64,000 nucleotides of DNA from Idiomarina sp. (GTDB lineage: Bacteria; Pseudomonadota; Gammaproteobacteria; Enterobacterales; Alteromonadaceae). Below, one piece after another: positions 17,357-26,217 of this stretch (positions are counted from its first letter, which is position 1; the number at the start of each line of letters is the position of its first letter). Below the pieces are notes generated by a model that was given only the letters and a program-made list of their open reading frames with translations, ran no database searches and was not told the origin of the DNA. Location: the NCBI GenBank assembly GCA_020832105.1, contig JAFIFH010000070.1, forward strand, positions 1-64,000, read 5' to 3'. The position numbers and the translations under genes were made by a program.

Positions 17357-19372
17357 TTGAGCGAACAAGATCTGGTCTCCCTGATAAGTGCTTGTGAAAA
17401 CGAACCCATTCACATTCCAGGCGGAATTCAGCCCTATGGGGCGCTATTAGCCTACACACCTTATTTTGCTCAGCTTAAACAGGCGAGCGTGAACGCGGGC
17501 GAGCTGCTGAATTGCGACGACATTTGGTCCGCCAGTATGCATAGTTTGATCGACGGTCATGTATTACAAACCATGCGCGAAGCCCTCCAGTTTGGCGAAA
17601 CTTTTTCCGCTGAAGCAAATGGGTACACCTACGTTGCCTATGCCAGTGGACCTTATTGGGTCATCGAAATTGAGAAGCCAGGGCCGAATCAAGGCGTCCT
17701 GAGTGTGCGCAGCTTTTTGCATTCAGCCTATAAGGCGCTGCGTGAACAACGTAATCCCCAGGCGTTATTGGAGGAACTCACCCGCCAGGTAAGGCAAATA
17801 TCTGGTTTTGAACGGGTGATGGTGTATCAGTTTGATAACGACTGGCACGGGCGAGTCACTGCAGAAGCGACCGGTAGCCGGCTTGATAGCATGTTAGGGC
17901 ATCACTTCCCGGCCAGTGATATACCGCCACAGGCTCGCGCAATGTATAGCAAGAACCCATTCAGAATCATTGGTTCAGCGCGCCGTGAACCAATAGCCAT
18001 GCAAGCACAGAATGAGCAGGACATGACGCCTTTAGATATGAGTGCCGGCACGCTGCGTGCGGTCTCACCGGTGCATATGCAATACCTGCAAAATCTCGGC
18101 GTGGCCGCGTCAAGCTCGATTGGTATTTTCGAAGAGCAAGCATTGTGGGGCATCATAGCCTGTCACCATGTTGATGATATTTGGCTGGCACCAAAAAAAC
18201 GTGAAGCCCTGAGCCTGATTGTCGAGTTTGCCGCGCAGCGTTATTTTTACCTGCAAACCAAAGCCACCCAGAACTATCAGCGCCGGGTGCACGAAGTGCG
18301 CGATGCCATGGCGCAGGAAGATATTCAGCAAATCACAACCCAAAGCCTGATTAGCAGCCATGGCCATGGCTGGTTACGCTTACTTGACGCAGTCGGTTGC
18401 ATCTTTGTTCGACAAAGCAGTATCAGTTCGGTTGGTGAGGTGCTCCAGGGCGACGACTTACGCCGGGTACTTGACTGGCTTGACGATAACGTGAGAGCCC
18501 GACCTTTCTGGAGTACCCGCTGCCTGGCGGAGAGTACTGGTTTAACCCTGGCAAGTGACGAAAAGCCATTGTCTGGCTTGTTAGCGGTGCCGATGTCTGC
18601 CGAAGGTGACCGCCATGCCTGGCTGCTATTTTTCCGCACCGAACTGGTCGAGATAAAGCGCTGGGCTGGCAAACCAGAAAAGCATGTTTATCAAGGTGCT
18701 ACCGGCGACATGCTTGGTCCACGTAAATCTTTTGCTATGTGGCAACAGAAAGTTGAAGGCCGTTCCAGCGAATGGACGAATGAAGCGCTGTATGCTGCAC
18801 GAGATATTGCCCGTGACTTGCTGATCGTGGCGGACAGTATGCATTTGCAAAGCCTCAATGAGAAACTTGAGGATGTGAATAAGAAACTTAAGTACCTTGC
18901 CGAGCGTGATGATCTCACCGGAGTATGGAGTCGCCGGGTTGCTGAGCAACGCATGCAGGACGCGCAACAAAATGCGATGCGCTATCACCGACCATACAGC
19001 GTTTTACTGCTGGATTTAGATAAGTTTAAGCACATCAATGATGAGTACGGCCATAGCATTGGTGACCAGGTGTTGCTAAGCGTATGCGCAACGGTCAACC
19101 AACAGATTAGAGAGACCGACCTGTTTGCTCGCTGGGGTGGCGAAGAGTTCCTGCTGCTTGCGACAGAAACTGCGGCCGCTGAAGCCATTGAGTTGGCGGA
19201 GCGTATTCGCGCGGCCATTGAGAAAATCAGCGAGCCCGAACTACCGCAGGTCACCGTGAGTATTGGGGTTGCTGAATTTAACGGCAGCAAAACCTGGGAT
19301 TCAGTGGTTGATCGGGCCGATAAGGCAATGTATACAGCTAAACAAAAAGGCCGTAACCAAGTCGTGGCCTAA
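17357..19372 (+). CDS. Bacteriophytochrome with GGDEF diguanylate cyclase output
   Basis: A red/far-red photoreceptor of 671 residues that should control cyclic di-GMP synthesis. The order is PAS (about 15-105), GAF (about 125-290), PHY (about 310-490), a short coiled-coil linker (NEKLEDVNKKLKYLAERDDL) and GGDEF (about 505-671). Biliverdin-binding Cys13 lies in SACENEPIHIPGG, the chromophore-pocket FPASDIPPQAR is present, and the PHY tongue shows PRKSFAMW. The cyclase carries GGEEF plus an RETD inhibitory site five residues upstream, so it looks active and product-inhibited. The start is TTG with AAGGA upstream. There is no histidine kinase domain. Confidence 0.93.
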   Translation: MSEQDLVSLISACENEPIHIPGGIQPYGALLAYTPYFAQLKQASVNAGELLNCDDIWSASMHSLIDGHVLQTMREALQFGETFSAEANGYTYVAYASGPYWVIEIEKPGPNQGVLSVRSFLHSAYKALREQRNPQALLEELTRQVRQISGFERVMVYQFDNDWHGRVTAEATGSRLDSMLGHHFPASDIPPQARAMYSKNPFRIIGSARREPIAMQAQNEQDMTPLDMSAGTLRAVSPVHMQYLQNLGVAASSSIGIFEEQALWGIIACHHVDDIWLAPKKREALSLIVEFAAQRYFYLQTKATQNYQRRVHEVRDAMAQEDIQQITTQSLISSHGHGWLRLLDAVGCIFVRQSSISSVGEVLQGDDLRRVLDWLDDNVRARPFWSTRCLAESTGLTLASDEKPLSGLLAVPMSAEGDRHAWLLFFRTELVEIKRWAGKPEKHVYQGATGDMLGPRKSFAMWQQKVEGRSSEWTNEALYAARDIARDLLIVADSMHLQSLNEKLEDVNKKLKYLAERDDLTGVWSRRVAEQRMQDAQQNAMRYHRPYSVLLLDLDKFKHINDEYGHSIGDQVLLSVCATVNQQIRETDLFARWGGEEFLLLATETAAAEAIELAERIRAAIEKISEPELPQVTVSIGVAEFNGSKTWDSVVDRADKAMYTAKQKGRNQVVA

Positions 19373-19420
19373 CCATTGGCACGGCTTTGGTGTAACCATT
19401 AAAGGTAAAGTTAAGGACTC

Positions 19421-20332
19421 ATGAAGCAATATATCAACTGGATGATTAAAGGTCTGGCAATGGGCGCGGCAGATATTGTGCCCGGTGTGTCTGGCGGCAC
19501 CCTGGCGTTCATACTGGGCATTTATGAGCGCTTTTTAAACGCTCTGACATCATTTAATCTGCAGGCGTTTCATTTACTGCGGCGTGGTCGGATAAGAAGT
19601 TTCTGGCACCACATTGATGGCGCATTTTTGTGCTGCTTATTTGGCGGTATTCTGATTAGTATCGCCAGCCTGGCAAGTATCGTCACTCACTTTTTGGAAC
19701 ACCGGCCGGTGCCCTTGTGGGCGTTGTTTAATGGCTTAATTATTGCGGCATTACCCTGGCTGCTAAAACCTATTCAGTTTACTGTCTGGCGCTCACTGCT
19801 GTTATGTTTTGGCGTCATCCTCGCACTCTCCATTAGTTTCTTAGCGCCAGTACAAACCGAACCGATGCCCTGGATGTTCTTCCTGGCTGGCTTTATTGCG
19901 ATATGCGCAATGATTCTCCCGGGTATTTCGGGCAGCTTTTTGCTCCTGTTAATGGGTATGTATGCGCCCATTGTCGCCGCTGTTAGCAATGCGCAGCTGG
20001 CGGTGCTGGGGCTATTTGCAACGGGCTGTGTGCTCGGCCTACTGATTTTTTCCAGAGTACTGACCGCCCTTCTTAAGCGCTTTCATGACGGCATGTTAGC
20101 GATGTTATGCGGTGTGGTCATCGGTGCGCTGTATCGCATCTGGCCGTGGCAACTTGACGACCAGCCAACCAGCCCGGGCGCCTACGCTGCAGCCAATGGG
20201 CACACTGACCTGTTGCTGGCGCTGGTCTTTTTTGTGCTCGGCGCGCTCATGATTCAAGGTTTAATGAAACTTGAGACGATGCTGGGCGGCAGTCCAGCTA
20301 AAGAAGTAGAAACCGCCGAAAACCTGCGCTAA
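19421..20332 (+). CDS. DUF368 membrane protein, probable polyprenyl-phosphate transporter (PopT-like)
   Basis: A polytopic inner-membrane protein of 303 residues with the DUF368 hallmarks KGLAMGAADIVPGVSGGTLA at the N-terminus and MILPGISGSFLLLLMGMY in the middle, which resemble an inverted repeat of two re-entrant motifs. Members of this family have been shown to recycle undecaprenyl phosphate across the membrane. The gene follows the phytochrome by 48 bases with AAGGA at the start, so it may share its transcript. A functional link between the two is unproven. Confidence 0.85.
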   Translation: MKQYINWMIKGLAMGAADIVPGVSGGTLAFILGIYERFLNALTSFNLQAFHLLRRGRIRSFWHHIDGAFLCCLFGGILISIASLASIVTHFLEHRPVPLWALFNGLIIAALPWLLKPIQFTVWRSLLLCFGVILALSISFLAPVQTEPMPWMFFLAGFIAICAMILPGISGSFLLLLMGMYAPIVAAVSNAQLAVLGLFATGCVLGLLIFSRVLTALLKRFHDGMLAMLCGVVIGALYRIWPWQLDDQPTSPGAYAAANGHTDLLLALVFFVLGALMIQGLMKLETMLGGSPAKEVETAENLR

Positions 20333-20345
20333 GCCAGCATGCGAG

Positions 20346-21167
20346 TCAACGCGAGGTCAGCGTATCTCGCGTTAGCCCGGCACCAAGATGCTTAAAGTAC
20401 GTGAGCCAGATTTCACCCACGCGATAAGAAATGTCGGCCGGTGGGTAGAGCCCCGCCCGTGCGGTCTCGCTTTGCTGTGTGCCTGCCACCAAAAAATGAT
20501 TCTTCTGATGAAGGCTTTGCAGCATGTGCTCGAACGCGCGCGCACTGATTTCTTCAGGCAAAGCGAAGTAGGCCTGAGAGCTACTTCTATCCACTGCCAA
20601 ACAGTGGGTCATAAAGTCGCTTGGTGCGCTGCCATCAGCATTTAGAAATAACGTTTTAAACGCGTCACTCAGCAAACGATTGAGCGCATGCTGATGGTGT
20701 TCCCGCTGCACCAGCCAAAGTTTACTGGCAAATGCGAGGCTGGGAACCTGGGCCAGGTTGGCATACATGCGGGGGCAAATATAATGGTCAAAAGCATGAA
20801 ACCATTCATGCGCGAGGCTTCCCCCACCCGCATTTTTCGCCAGTGCCAGTACGCGAGCCTGCGGCTCATAGTGGGCACAGCTGTGACGCTGTCCGCCAAT
20901 AGCAAAATTGAGACCCAGGCTGCCATTGAGTGAAATCACTTGCGGTGGTACCTGCAGCATCACTTCGAGGTCACGCAGCGCGTCGTAAAACAAGTTTGCA
21001 GCTCGCTGCTGCTCGTCTTTGCTGACCCAACGGCCAATTTTCACACTATAAAAATCATACCGCCGCTGCACATCGGCAAAGGTCGCATCCTCACCATGAC
21101 GATAATCAGCGCCATTGCGATAGAATTCACGCTGTAACCCTCTGCCTTGTTGACTGGCCGCCATCAC
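20346..21167 (-). CDS. CLCA_X family protein with an HExxH metalloprotease-like motif
   Basis: A 273-residue protein matching the CLCA_X family found in Shewanella and relatives. Its central SLAHEWFHAFDHYI contains an HExxH zinc-binding motif, followed by an acidic region (LPEEISARAFEHML) that could supply a third ligand. There is no signal peptide, so it is probably cytoplasmic. Substrate and role are unknown. The tracked start has a doubled Met, and the true start may be the second. Confidence 0.8.
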   Translation of the reverse strand: MMAASQQGRGLQREFYRNGADYRHGEDATFADVQRRYDFYSVKIGRWVSKDEQQRAANLFYDALRDLEVMLQVPPQVISLNGSLGLNFAIGGQRHSCAHYEPQARVLALAKNAGGGSLAHEWFHAFDHYICPRMYANLAQVPSLAFASKLWLVQREHHQHALNRLLSDAFKTLFLNADGSAPSDFMTHCLAVDRSSSQAYFALPEEISARAFEHMLQSLHQKNHFLVAGTQQSETARAGLYPPADISYRVGEIWLTYFKHLGAGLTRDTLTSR

Positions 21168-21290
21168 TAACCACCTTCATTTGTTTTTACCCACGGATGC
21201 ATACTGGCGTCCCACTACACTGGCGTCTCCTGGCCTGCACAGGTATTATGCGCTACATAACAAGGTTACCATCACTGGCGAGGATCTTGA

Positions 21291-21638
21291 GTGTTATACG
21301 TTTTCCTGGGATATCTTTTTTTACACGTGATTGGCTTGCCTGAAATGGCAATGGCTGACGATATCACGATTGGGTTCACGTTGATGATGGCTGGGATCTC
21401 TATCGTTATGTCAGCCATCGTAGTCAGTGGTTACTGGCTTGGCAGCCGGCTAAGCAAACGCCGGTTTCGCAGCAACTACACATTACTGGCGATAGGCTTT
21501 GCTGTGGCAGTGATAAAGATCACCATCGTCCGCTCCGGCGCTTTTGATTACGCTTACCTCAGCGCTGCCGATGCGATTGCGTTCTGGATTTTCTTCATGC
21601 TCGGCTGGCTCCCGCTGGCACGCAAAGTTCGCCCTTAA
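21291..21638 (+). CDS. Hypothetical small integral membrane protein
   Basis: An unrecognised 115-residue protein with about three to four membrane helices (YVFLGYLFLHVIGL, TLMMAGISIVMSAIVV, LLAIGFAVAVIKITIV, AIAFWIFFMLGWLPLA). The predicted start is GTG with GAGGAT upstream; an internal ATG is an alternative. It sits between convergent or divergent neighbours with no clear operon partner, and it shares a bidirectional terminator with rnk. Confidence 0.55.
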   Translation: MLYVFLGYLFLHVIGLPEMAMADDITIGFTLMMAGISIVMSAIVVSGYWLGSRLSKRRFRSNYTLLAIGFAVAVIKITIVRSGAFDYAYLSAADAIAFWIFFMLGWLPLARKVRP

Positions 21639-21663
21639 AACAGGCGACTTACTAGCCTGTTTT
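21637..21663. terminator. Bidirectional rho-independent terminator
   Basis: AAAACAGGC and GCCTGTTTT form perfect 9-bp arms around a nine-base loop, with the A and T runs built into the stem. It overlaps the ends of the convergent small membrane protein gene and rnk, serving both. Confidence 0.8.
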
Positions 21664-22053
21664 ACTGACTCTTTGTTGATGCTGCACGTCGATAATTTCT
21701 ACATGCTGCACGCCGCGCTGGCCCGGCCATTCAATTGACTGCCCGACCGCTAAGCCAATCAGCGCACTGCCAACTGGTGCAAATATCGACAGTGCGTCTT
21801 CATGCTCTGCCACATCATTTGGGTAACACAGCGTTTTACTGAAAGTTTTGTTGAGCTCGGTAATTTTAAACGTCACCTGGCTACCCATGGCTACGCGGTC
21901 GCTGGGTAAGTCAGCGTGTTTCACAATAGTCGCTCTGGCTAATTCAGTTTCTAAGCCATCAATAATCTCTGCTGGTAACTTAGATTTTTCAATCCAGCGT
22001 TCAATGTTATCAACGTCATATGACGATAAAATAATATCTGGTTGTGCACTCAT
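21652..22053 (-). CDS. rnk: Rnk-type nucleoside diphosphate kinase regulator (GreA/GreB C-terminal fold)
   Basis: A 133-residue protein with a short N-terminal helical part and a GreA/GreB-type C-terminal domain (VTFKITELNKTFSKTLCYP, SALIGLAVGQSIEWPG). In E. coli, Rnk binds RNA polymerase like the Gre factors but lacks the long coiled coil needed for transcript cleavage, as does this protein. Length and domain layout match the family. Confidence 0.88.
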   Translation of the reverse strand: MSAQPDIILSSYDVDNIERWIEKSKLPAEIIDGLETELARATIVKHADLPSDRVAMGSQVTFKITELNKTFSKTLCYPNDVAEHEDALSIFAPVGSALIGLAVGQSIEWPGQRGVQHVEIIDVQHQQRVSKTG

Positions 22054-22369
22054 GGGTTCATTCCTTATTTAACAATCAGTGCTTCGTTTAACAAGCAGAC
22101 ATACACTCACCAAATCATATGGTGATATAGCAGTCAGCTTGTGAGTTATTTGAGGGCAATATGTGTCAGCGTGTGAAGCGGCGTTGTTCTTTGAGGAACT
22201 CTATAACGTTAACAGGGGGGCTTACTAGCCCAATTATATCGGCCTTACCCTGCGATATTAGCTGTTTATTAATAAATGGCAAGTGTGGATGATGCTGAAC
22301 ACAGTGCTCCGATGTCCTGCCCCATCAGGCAGTGGGGACGTAGCTGAATGCTTGTCGCCACACCAGGCT
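22054..22369. other. 316-base gap upstream of rnk
   Basis: This interval separates the rnk start from the 3' end of the CAT-like gene. It holds an inverted repeat TCACCA/TGGTGA about 50 bases upstream of rnk and a short CCCCA/TGGGG stem near its right end. I see no convincing ORF, tRNA or repeat family. It probably contains the rnk promoter and the 3' region of the CAT-like gene. Confidence 0.5.
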
Positions 22370-23020
22370 TCAGCAAGCACCCTCGGTACCCAATAGCGCT
22401 TCAAGCACCTGAAAGAATCGGCCCACGTGCGCGCCATCCATCAGTGCATGATGACCATGAACCGACACCGGCATCACCGTCTTGCCCTGTTGCTGATGTA
22501 ACTTCCCGGTGGCTACTTTAGGGCATGAGTCTGCGCGCTTAAAATGACGGGCGTGACTTAGGCTAGTGAACGAAACCCAGGGCACTGCACTGAAGTGAAT
22601 GATATCGTCGTTGCCATCGGATGCCTGCAGGTCAGTGCGGCCGCGCACCCGTTCAATCTCGGCCTGGGCTGCAACAGCAAAGTCAGTGAAGTGATGGTGA
22701 AACTCAAAGTGCGCAAAACCAAAGGTCCCGTCGGCCCTATCCACCGTCGCTCCAATGCGTATATGGTTCCACAACACAACGCGGTCCCCTTCAATACGGT
22801 ATTTGAACTCCTGGATCTGGTTCGCGGCAAGCAAGATTTTGTGCAAATAAAACAAGTAGAATGAATGGCCTTCGCGCTTACACAATTTATACGCCGCGTC
22901 ACACTCAACGTCTGCTGTGATGCCAAAGAACGGCTCTTCAAAAGCGTTAAAAAACTCGAATTGTGCTTTACGCACCCAGGAGCTGAGCTCGATGGTTTGC
23001 TTCATGTGAGGTACTGCCAT
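22370..23020 (-). CDS. CatA-like O-acetyltransferase (chloramphenicol acetyltransferase family)
   Basis: A 216-residue type-A chloramphenicol acetyltransferase-fold protein. The catalytic motif HHALMDGAHVGRFF near residue 195 supplies the general-base His and the structural Asp, and the N-terminus (FFNAFEEPFFGITADVECD) and SVPW/FTSL-like region also match. Chromosomal members are common and do not necessarily confer resistance; the natural substrate is unknown. The first Met was kept, but the Met five codons later is possible. There is no mobile element nearby, so recent capture is not suggested. Confidence 0.82.
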   Translation of the reverse strand: MAVPHMKQTIELSSWVRKAQFEFFNAFEEPFFGITADVECDAAYKLCKREGHSFYLFYLHKILLAANQIQEFKYRIEGDRVVLWNHIRIGATVDRADGTFGFAHFEFHHHFTDFAVAAQAEIERVRGRTDLQASDGNDDIIHFSAVPWVSFTSLSHARHFKRADSCPKVATGKLHQQQGKTVMPVSVHGHHALMDGAHVGRFFQVLEALLGTEGAC

Positions 23021-23131
23021 GGCGTGATCAAGAAGCCTCTATGGTAATCTGATTTACCCATCGTGCAACCAGCGGTAGTGCCTCTTTACGGGATTTTAAT
23101 ACTTACTCATGGCGTTATCTCATCCGCCGAC

Positions 23132-23935
23132 CTAAAACCGATAGGTCGCGCTGACTAAGGCGTAGTGAATCCAGGCAAAATTATACACATCGTCATTGTC
23201 GGCGCCTCCCTCCAATGTGCGATATCCTGCGCCTAAACTCCAACCGGAAGGAAGGTGGTATTGATACATTAACGAGGCGTCAACGGCACGCCCTTGCGAC
23301 GCCCCCGCACCTTCCACATCAAATATAACTGAGTGGCGGTCATTAAGATGATAGCCGGCGTAAAAATGCAGCAATGGCACAAACCCAATGTCATCATCCT
23401 TTGATTCTACCCCATTTTGCATCAGTCGAACTTCCGCATCACGCATCAGCACAGCAACCCCGGCACCAAGCTCCCAGTGCTGGCTGCGATGGAACGTATA
23501 GCGGTAAGTCAGGCGGTAGCTACTGAATTTATAGGATGCGGAGGTTTGCGTTTGCGCAGCGTAGGTCTCACCAGCAAAGTCCACAACCTCATCAAACTGT
23601 CCACTGCCACTCACCCGAAATGGTGCGAGATTCAGCCGCAATGCGTGACGCTGGTTAAAATCATACTTTGCATAAAACCGCATGGCCAAATCCGCGCCAC
23701 TGCCAGTTAGTTCCGTCATATCAAAGCGGGTGCCTGTGGCCCCTGGAATTCGCACATCGTTGCGACTCATCCATGCAGGCCCTCCCTCCCAGGTCAGTTC
23801 AAAACCACTGTCCTCAGCAGCGACGGTATTGAAAAAGGCGGATCCTGCAAACAAGCTCACCCCCCCTATTAAGGCGCGCCGTATTGCTGAGTTTTTAAGG
23901 TGCTGAGAGATACGTATGGACTTAGAAAATGTCAT
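23132..23935 (-). CDS. Outer-membrane beta-barrel protein (hypothetical)
   Basis: A 267-residue protein with a long N-terminal signal peptide (GGVSLFAGSAFFNTVAAED) followed by alternating amphipathic strands with many aromatics, ending in SATYRF, whose terminal Phe is the usual outer-membrane assembly signal. The pattern suggests a small eight- to twelve-stranded barrel. No closer family was recognised. It is divergent from the sugar dehydrogenase gene. Confidence 0.75.
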   Translation of the reverse strand: MTFSKSIRISQHLKNSAIRRALIGGVSLFAGSAFFNTVAAEDSGFELTWEGGPAWMSRNDVRIPGATGTRFDMTELTGSGADLAMRFYAKYDFNQRHALRLNLAPFRVSGSGQFDEVVDFAGETYAAQTQTSASYKFSSYRLTYRYTFHRSQHWELGAGVAVLMRDAEVRLMQNGVESKDDDIGFVPLLHFYAGYHLNDRHSVIFDVEGAGASQGRAVDASLMYQYHLPSGWSLGAGYRTLEGGADNDDVYNFAWIHYALVSATYRF

Positions 23936-24165
23936 TCAATTACTCCAGTGGCTTCGCTATCTAGTTAAGTACACACTGGTCATTAGTCAAATGCCTTTGC
24001 TCCCCTTGCTCGCACCTGCGTCAAGACCCGGCAAGCTTGCGTTGTCCGCCAACGCTTACTAGCTTTATAAGATATCCGGCCTTTGGGGCGCAGGCCCAAC
24101 AGCCTCTTTTTTGCCATTTAGTTAATCATCGCCGGACCCACCATTCAGCAACTATGCGAGGACTT

Positions 24166-25437
24166 ATGACACATTCAATGACCCAAAGTACGCCAACCCG
24201 ACGTTACCCAAAACTTGTTCTTGCAACGGCAATTGGCTTTACGCTGGTGGGTTTATCCACTGCACCGGCGCTGGCTGATACCCCCCAGGAACGGGTTAGT
24301 GTTAGCGAGTCCGAAGTTGAGAGTAGTATGCGCACCGAACATAGTGCGATACGCGTCGTGCAGTTGGTGAGTGATCTAGAGCATCCATGGGCAGTCGCCT
24401 GGTTACCGGACGGACGCAAGCTGATTAGCGAACGACCAGGAAACTTATTACTGATTGATGACGACTCGGTCACTGCGCTCTCAGGCTTACCCAAGATCGA
24501 CGCAGAGGAAGACCAGTTAACGGCACCAGAAGGTGGTAACCAGGGCGGTCTGCTGGATATTGCGTTGCACCCTGATTACGAGGACAACGGTTGGATTTAC
24601 TTCACCTATTCCAGTCCCGGTGACAACGACGGCGTGGCCCATGAAGATTATGCCACTGGCACAGCCTTAGCACGAGCGCGGCTGAATGATGATCAAGACG
24701 GGCTGACCGACCTGGAAACGCTTTATGTTGAAAACCCGCGTAAAGAACCAGGTCGCCATTATGGTTCGAGAATTGTGTTCCCTGGTGACGGTACGGTGAT
24801 TTTCTCCATTGGGGATCGTGGCATCCGCCGCCCTTCACAAGACTTAACCGATCCGGCAGGCTCAATGATTCGCCTGCATCAGGACGGTGGCGCCTATGAC
24901 GATAATCCTTTTGTAGACATGCCACCCGGTAATTTACGCCCGGAAATCTTCTCCTTTGGCCATCGCAACAACCAGGCCATTGCCCTGCACCCTGACAACG
25001 GTGGTATTTGGACCGCAGAACACGGCCCATACGGCGGTGACCTGCTACATAAGGTCGAGAAAGGGAAAAACTATGGCTGGCCGATGATTGCGTATGGCAA
25101 AGAATACGACACCGAAGAGAAGATGGGGCTGATCAAGAGCCCACCTGGGGTTGAGACGCCTAAGTATGTATGGGAAGACTCCATGGCCCCTTCAGGGATG
25201 GCCTTTTACACCGGTTATCATTTCTCAGACTGGAGTAACAATTTATTCGTCGGCTCACTGTATCGCGAGCAACTGCACCGCTTAGTACTTGATGGCGACG
25301 AGGTCAGCCATACAGAAGTGCTACTGGATGGCACTGTCGGCCGGATTCGCGATGTGCGCCAGGGCCCTGACGGCTATTTGTACGTGCTCACAGATGAAAG
25401 TGACGGCGGCCTCTACCGCATTGAACCTGCAAGTTAA
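24166..25437 (+). CDS. PQQ-dependent soluble aldose sugar dehydrogenase (Asd/YliI-like)
   Basis: A periplasmic six-bladed beta-propeller dehydrogenase of the soluble aldose family, which uses PQQ and calcium to oxidise sugars. Family segments include EHPWAVAWLPDG near residue 65, GGNQGGLLDIALHP near residue 125, HRNNQAIALHP near residue 265 and TAEHGPYGGDLLH shortly after. A signal peptide ends ALADTPQ. The start was moved to an ATG just after GAGGA (short spacing) instead of the tracked TTG 43 codons upstream. No PQQ biosynthesis genes are in the window. Confidence 0.88.
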   Translation: MTHSMTQSTPTRRYPKLVLATAIGFTLVGLSTAPALADTPQERVSVSESEVESSMRTEHSAIRVVQLVSDLEHPWAVAWLPDGRKLISERPGNLLLIDDDSVTALSGLPKIDAEEDQLTAPEGGNQGGLLDIALHPDYEDNGWIYFTYSSPGDNDGVAHEDYATGTALARARLNDDQDGLTDLETLYVENPRKEPGRHYGSRIVFPGDGTVIFSIGDRGIRRPSQDLTDPAGSMIRLHQDGGAYDDNPFVDMPPGNLRPEIFSFGHRNNQAIALHPDNGGIWTAEHGPYGGDLLHKVEKGKNYGWPMIAYGKEYDTEEKMGLIKSPPGVETPKYVWEDSMAPSGMAFYTGYHFSDWSNNLFVGSLYREQLHRLVLDGDEVSHTEVLLDGTVGRIRDVRQGPDGYLYVLTDESDGGLYRIEPAS

Positions 25438-26207
25438 GTTTTTTGCTCTGGCCACGGCACAATAATAGTCTGCAGGACCTCGTCCTGCAGCCGTACGCTG
25501 CGCTTGTCAATGCTTAACATTCTTGGTGTGTTGGCTTTACCTGGCAACATATGACCGACCAACCGTGCAGCTGAACTTGGCAGGTCTAGTTCAAAGGGTT
25601 TCCAGGCTCTGGTCAGTTGCCAATGAATCAGCTTTCGTCCGACATACTGCGCATCTTTTTCACGTAAAAAGTTATCTGCCTGGAGGTGCTGTTCGAGCTC
25701 ACTTAGTAAGGCCTCAGTATGCTCTTGTTCGACGAATCTCCAGCAAGCGCTGCGATAATCCATAAACACGCTCAGCCATACCCAGTGCCCGGATAAGAGG
25801 GCAAGTACACCAATGACCGCAGGGCCTAGCCAGGCCGCAATCCAGCCGATGCCCCAGGCAATGGCGGCAAAGCCCGCCGGTGCACTGGCCGAAATATACC
25901 AGCCATAGTGCGAAAACAGCACCAAAGCGAGGCTGAAAAAAAGTCCCACCAAGCTATATTCAAGCAGTGCAAATACAGCCCGAGGCCGCGCACGAACAGG
26001 CTTGGGCCGGGCAATTATCAGCCCCACCCAGAGTAATACCAGCAAACCGCTGTTGAGCAAAAATGCATGCTGATAATTCGCCGTCTCTGGCCCCGCGGTC
26101 ATAAATACAAATAACGTCGCGAAGATAAAGCCCGCCGCATAGACGAAACTTAGCGAGAACCAGGCGCGCGCCAGCCAAAAGCGTTGTTCTAATCTTTTTT
26201 TCAGCAT
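25434..26207 (-). CDS. Hypothetical inner-membrane protein
   Basis: An unrecognised 257-residue protein with about five membrane helices in its first 150 residues and a soluble C-terminal part (FVEQEHTEALLSELEQHLQA and onward). The ATG chosen lies ten bases after the gor stop; the tracked ORF extends into gor. It is probably cotranscribed with gor. Its stop overlaps that of the convergent sugar dehydrogenase gene. Confidence 0.65.
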   Translation of the reverse strand: MLKKRLEQRFWLARAWFSLSFVYAAGFIFATLFVFMTAGPETANYQHAFLLNSGLLVLLWVGLIIARPKPVRARPRAVFALLEYSLVGLFFSLALVLFSHYGWYISASAPAGFAAIAWGIGWIAAWLGPAVIGVLALLSGHWVWLSVFMDYRSACWRFVEQEHTEALLSELEQHLQADNFLREKDAQYVGRKLIHWQLTRAWKPFELDLPSSAARLVGHMLPGKANTPRMLSIDKRSVRLQDEVLQTIIVPWPEQKT

Positions 26208-26217
26208 GACGCTTTGA

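Noticed and set aside
22370-23020. CAT-like gene as an acquired resistance gene
   Set aside because: No integron, transposon or odd composition surrounds it, and chromosomal members of this fold often have other substrates.
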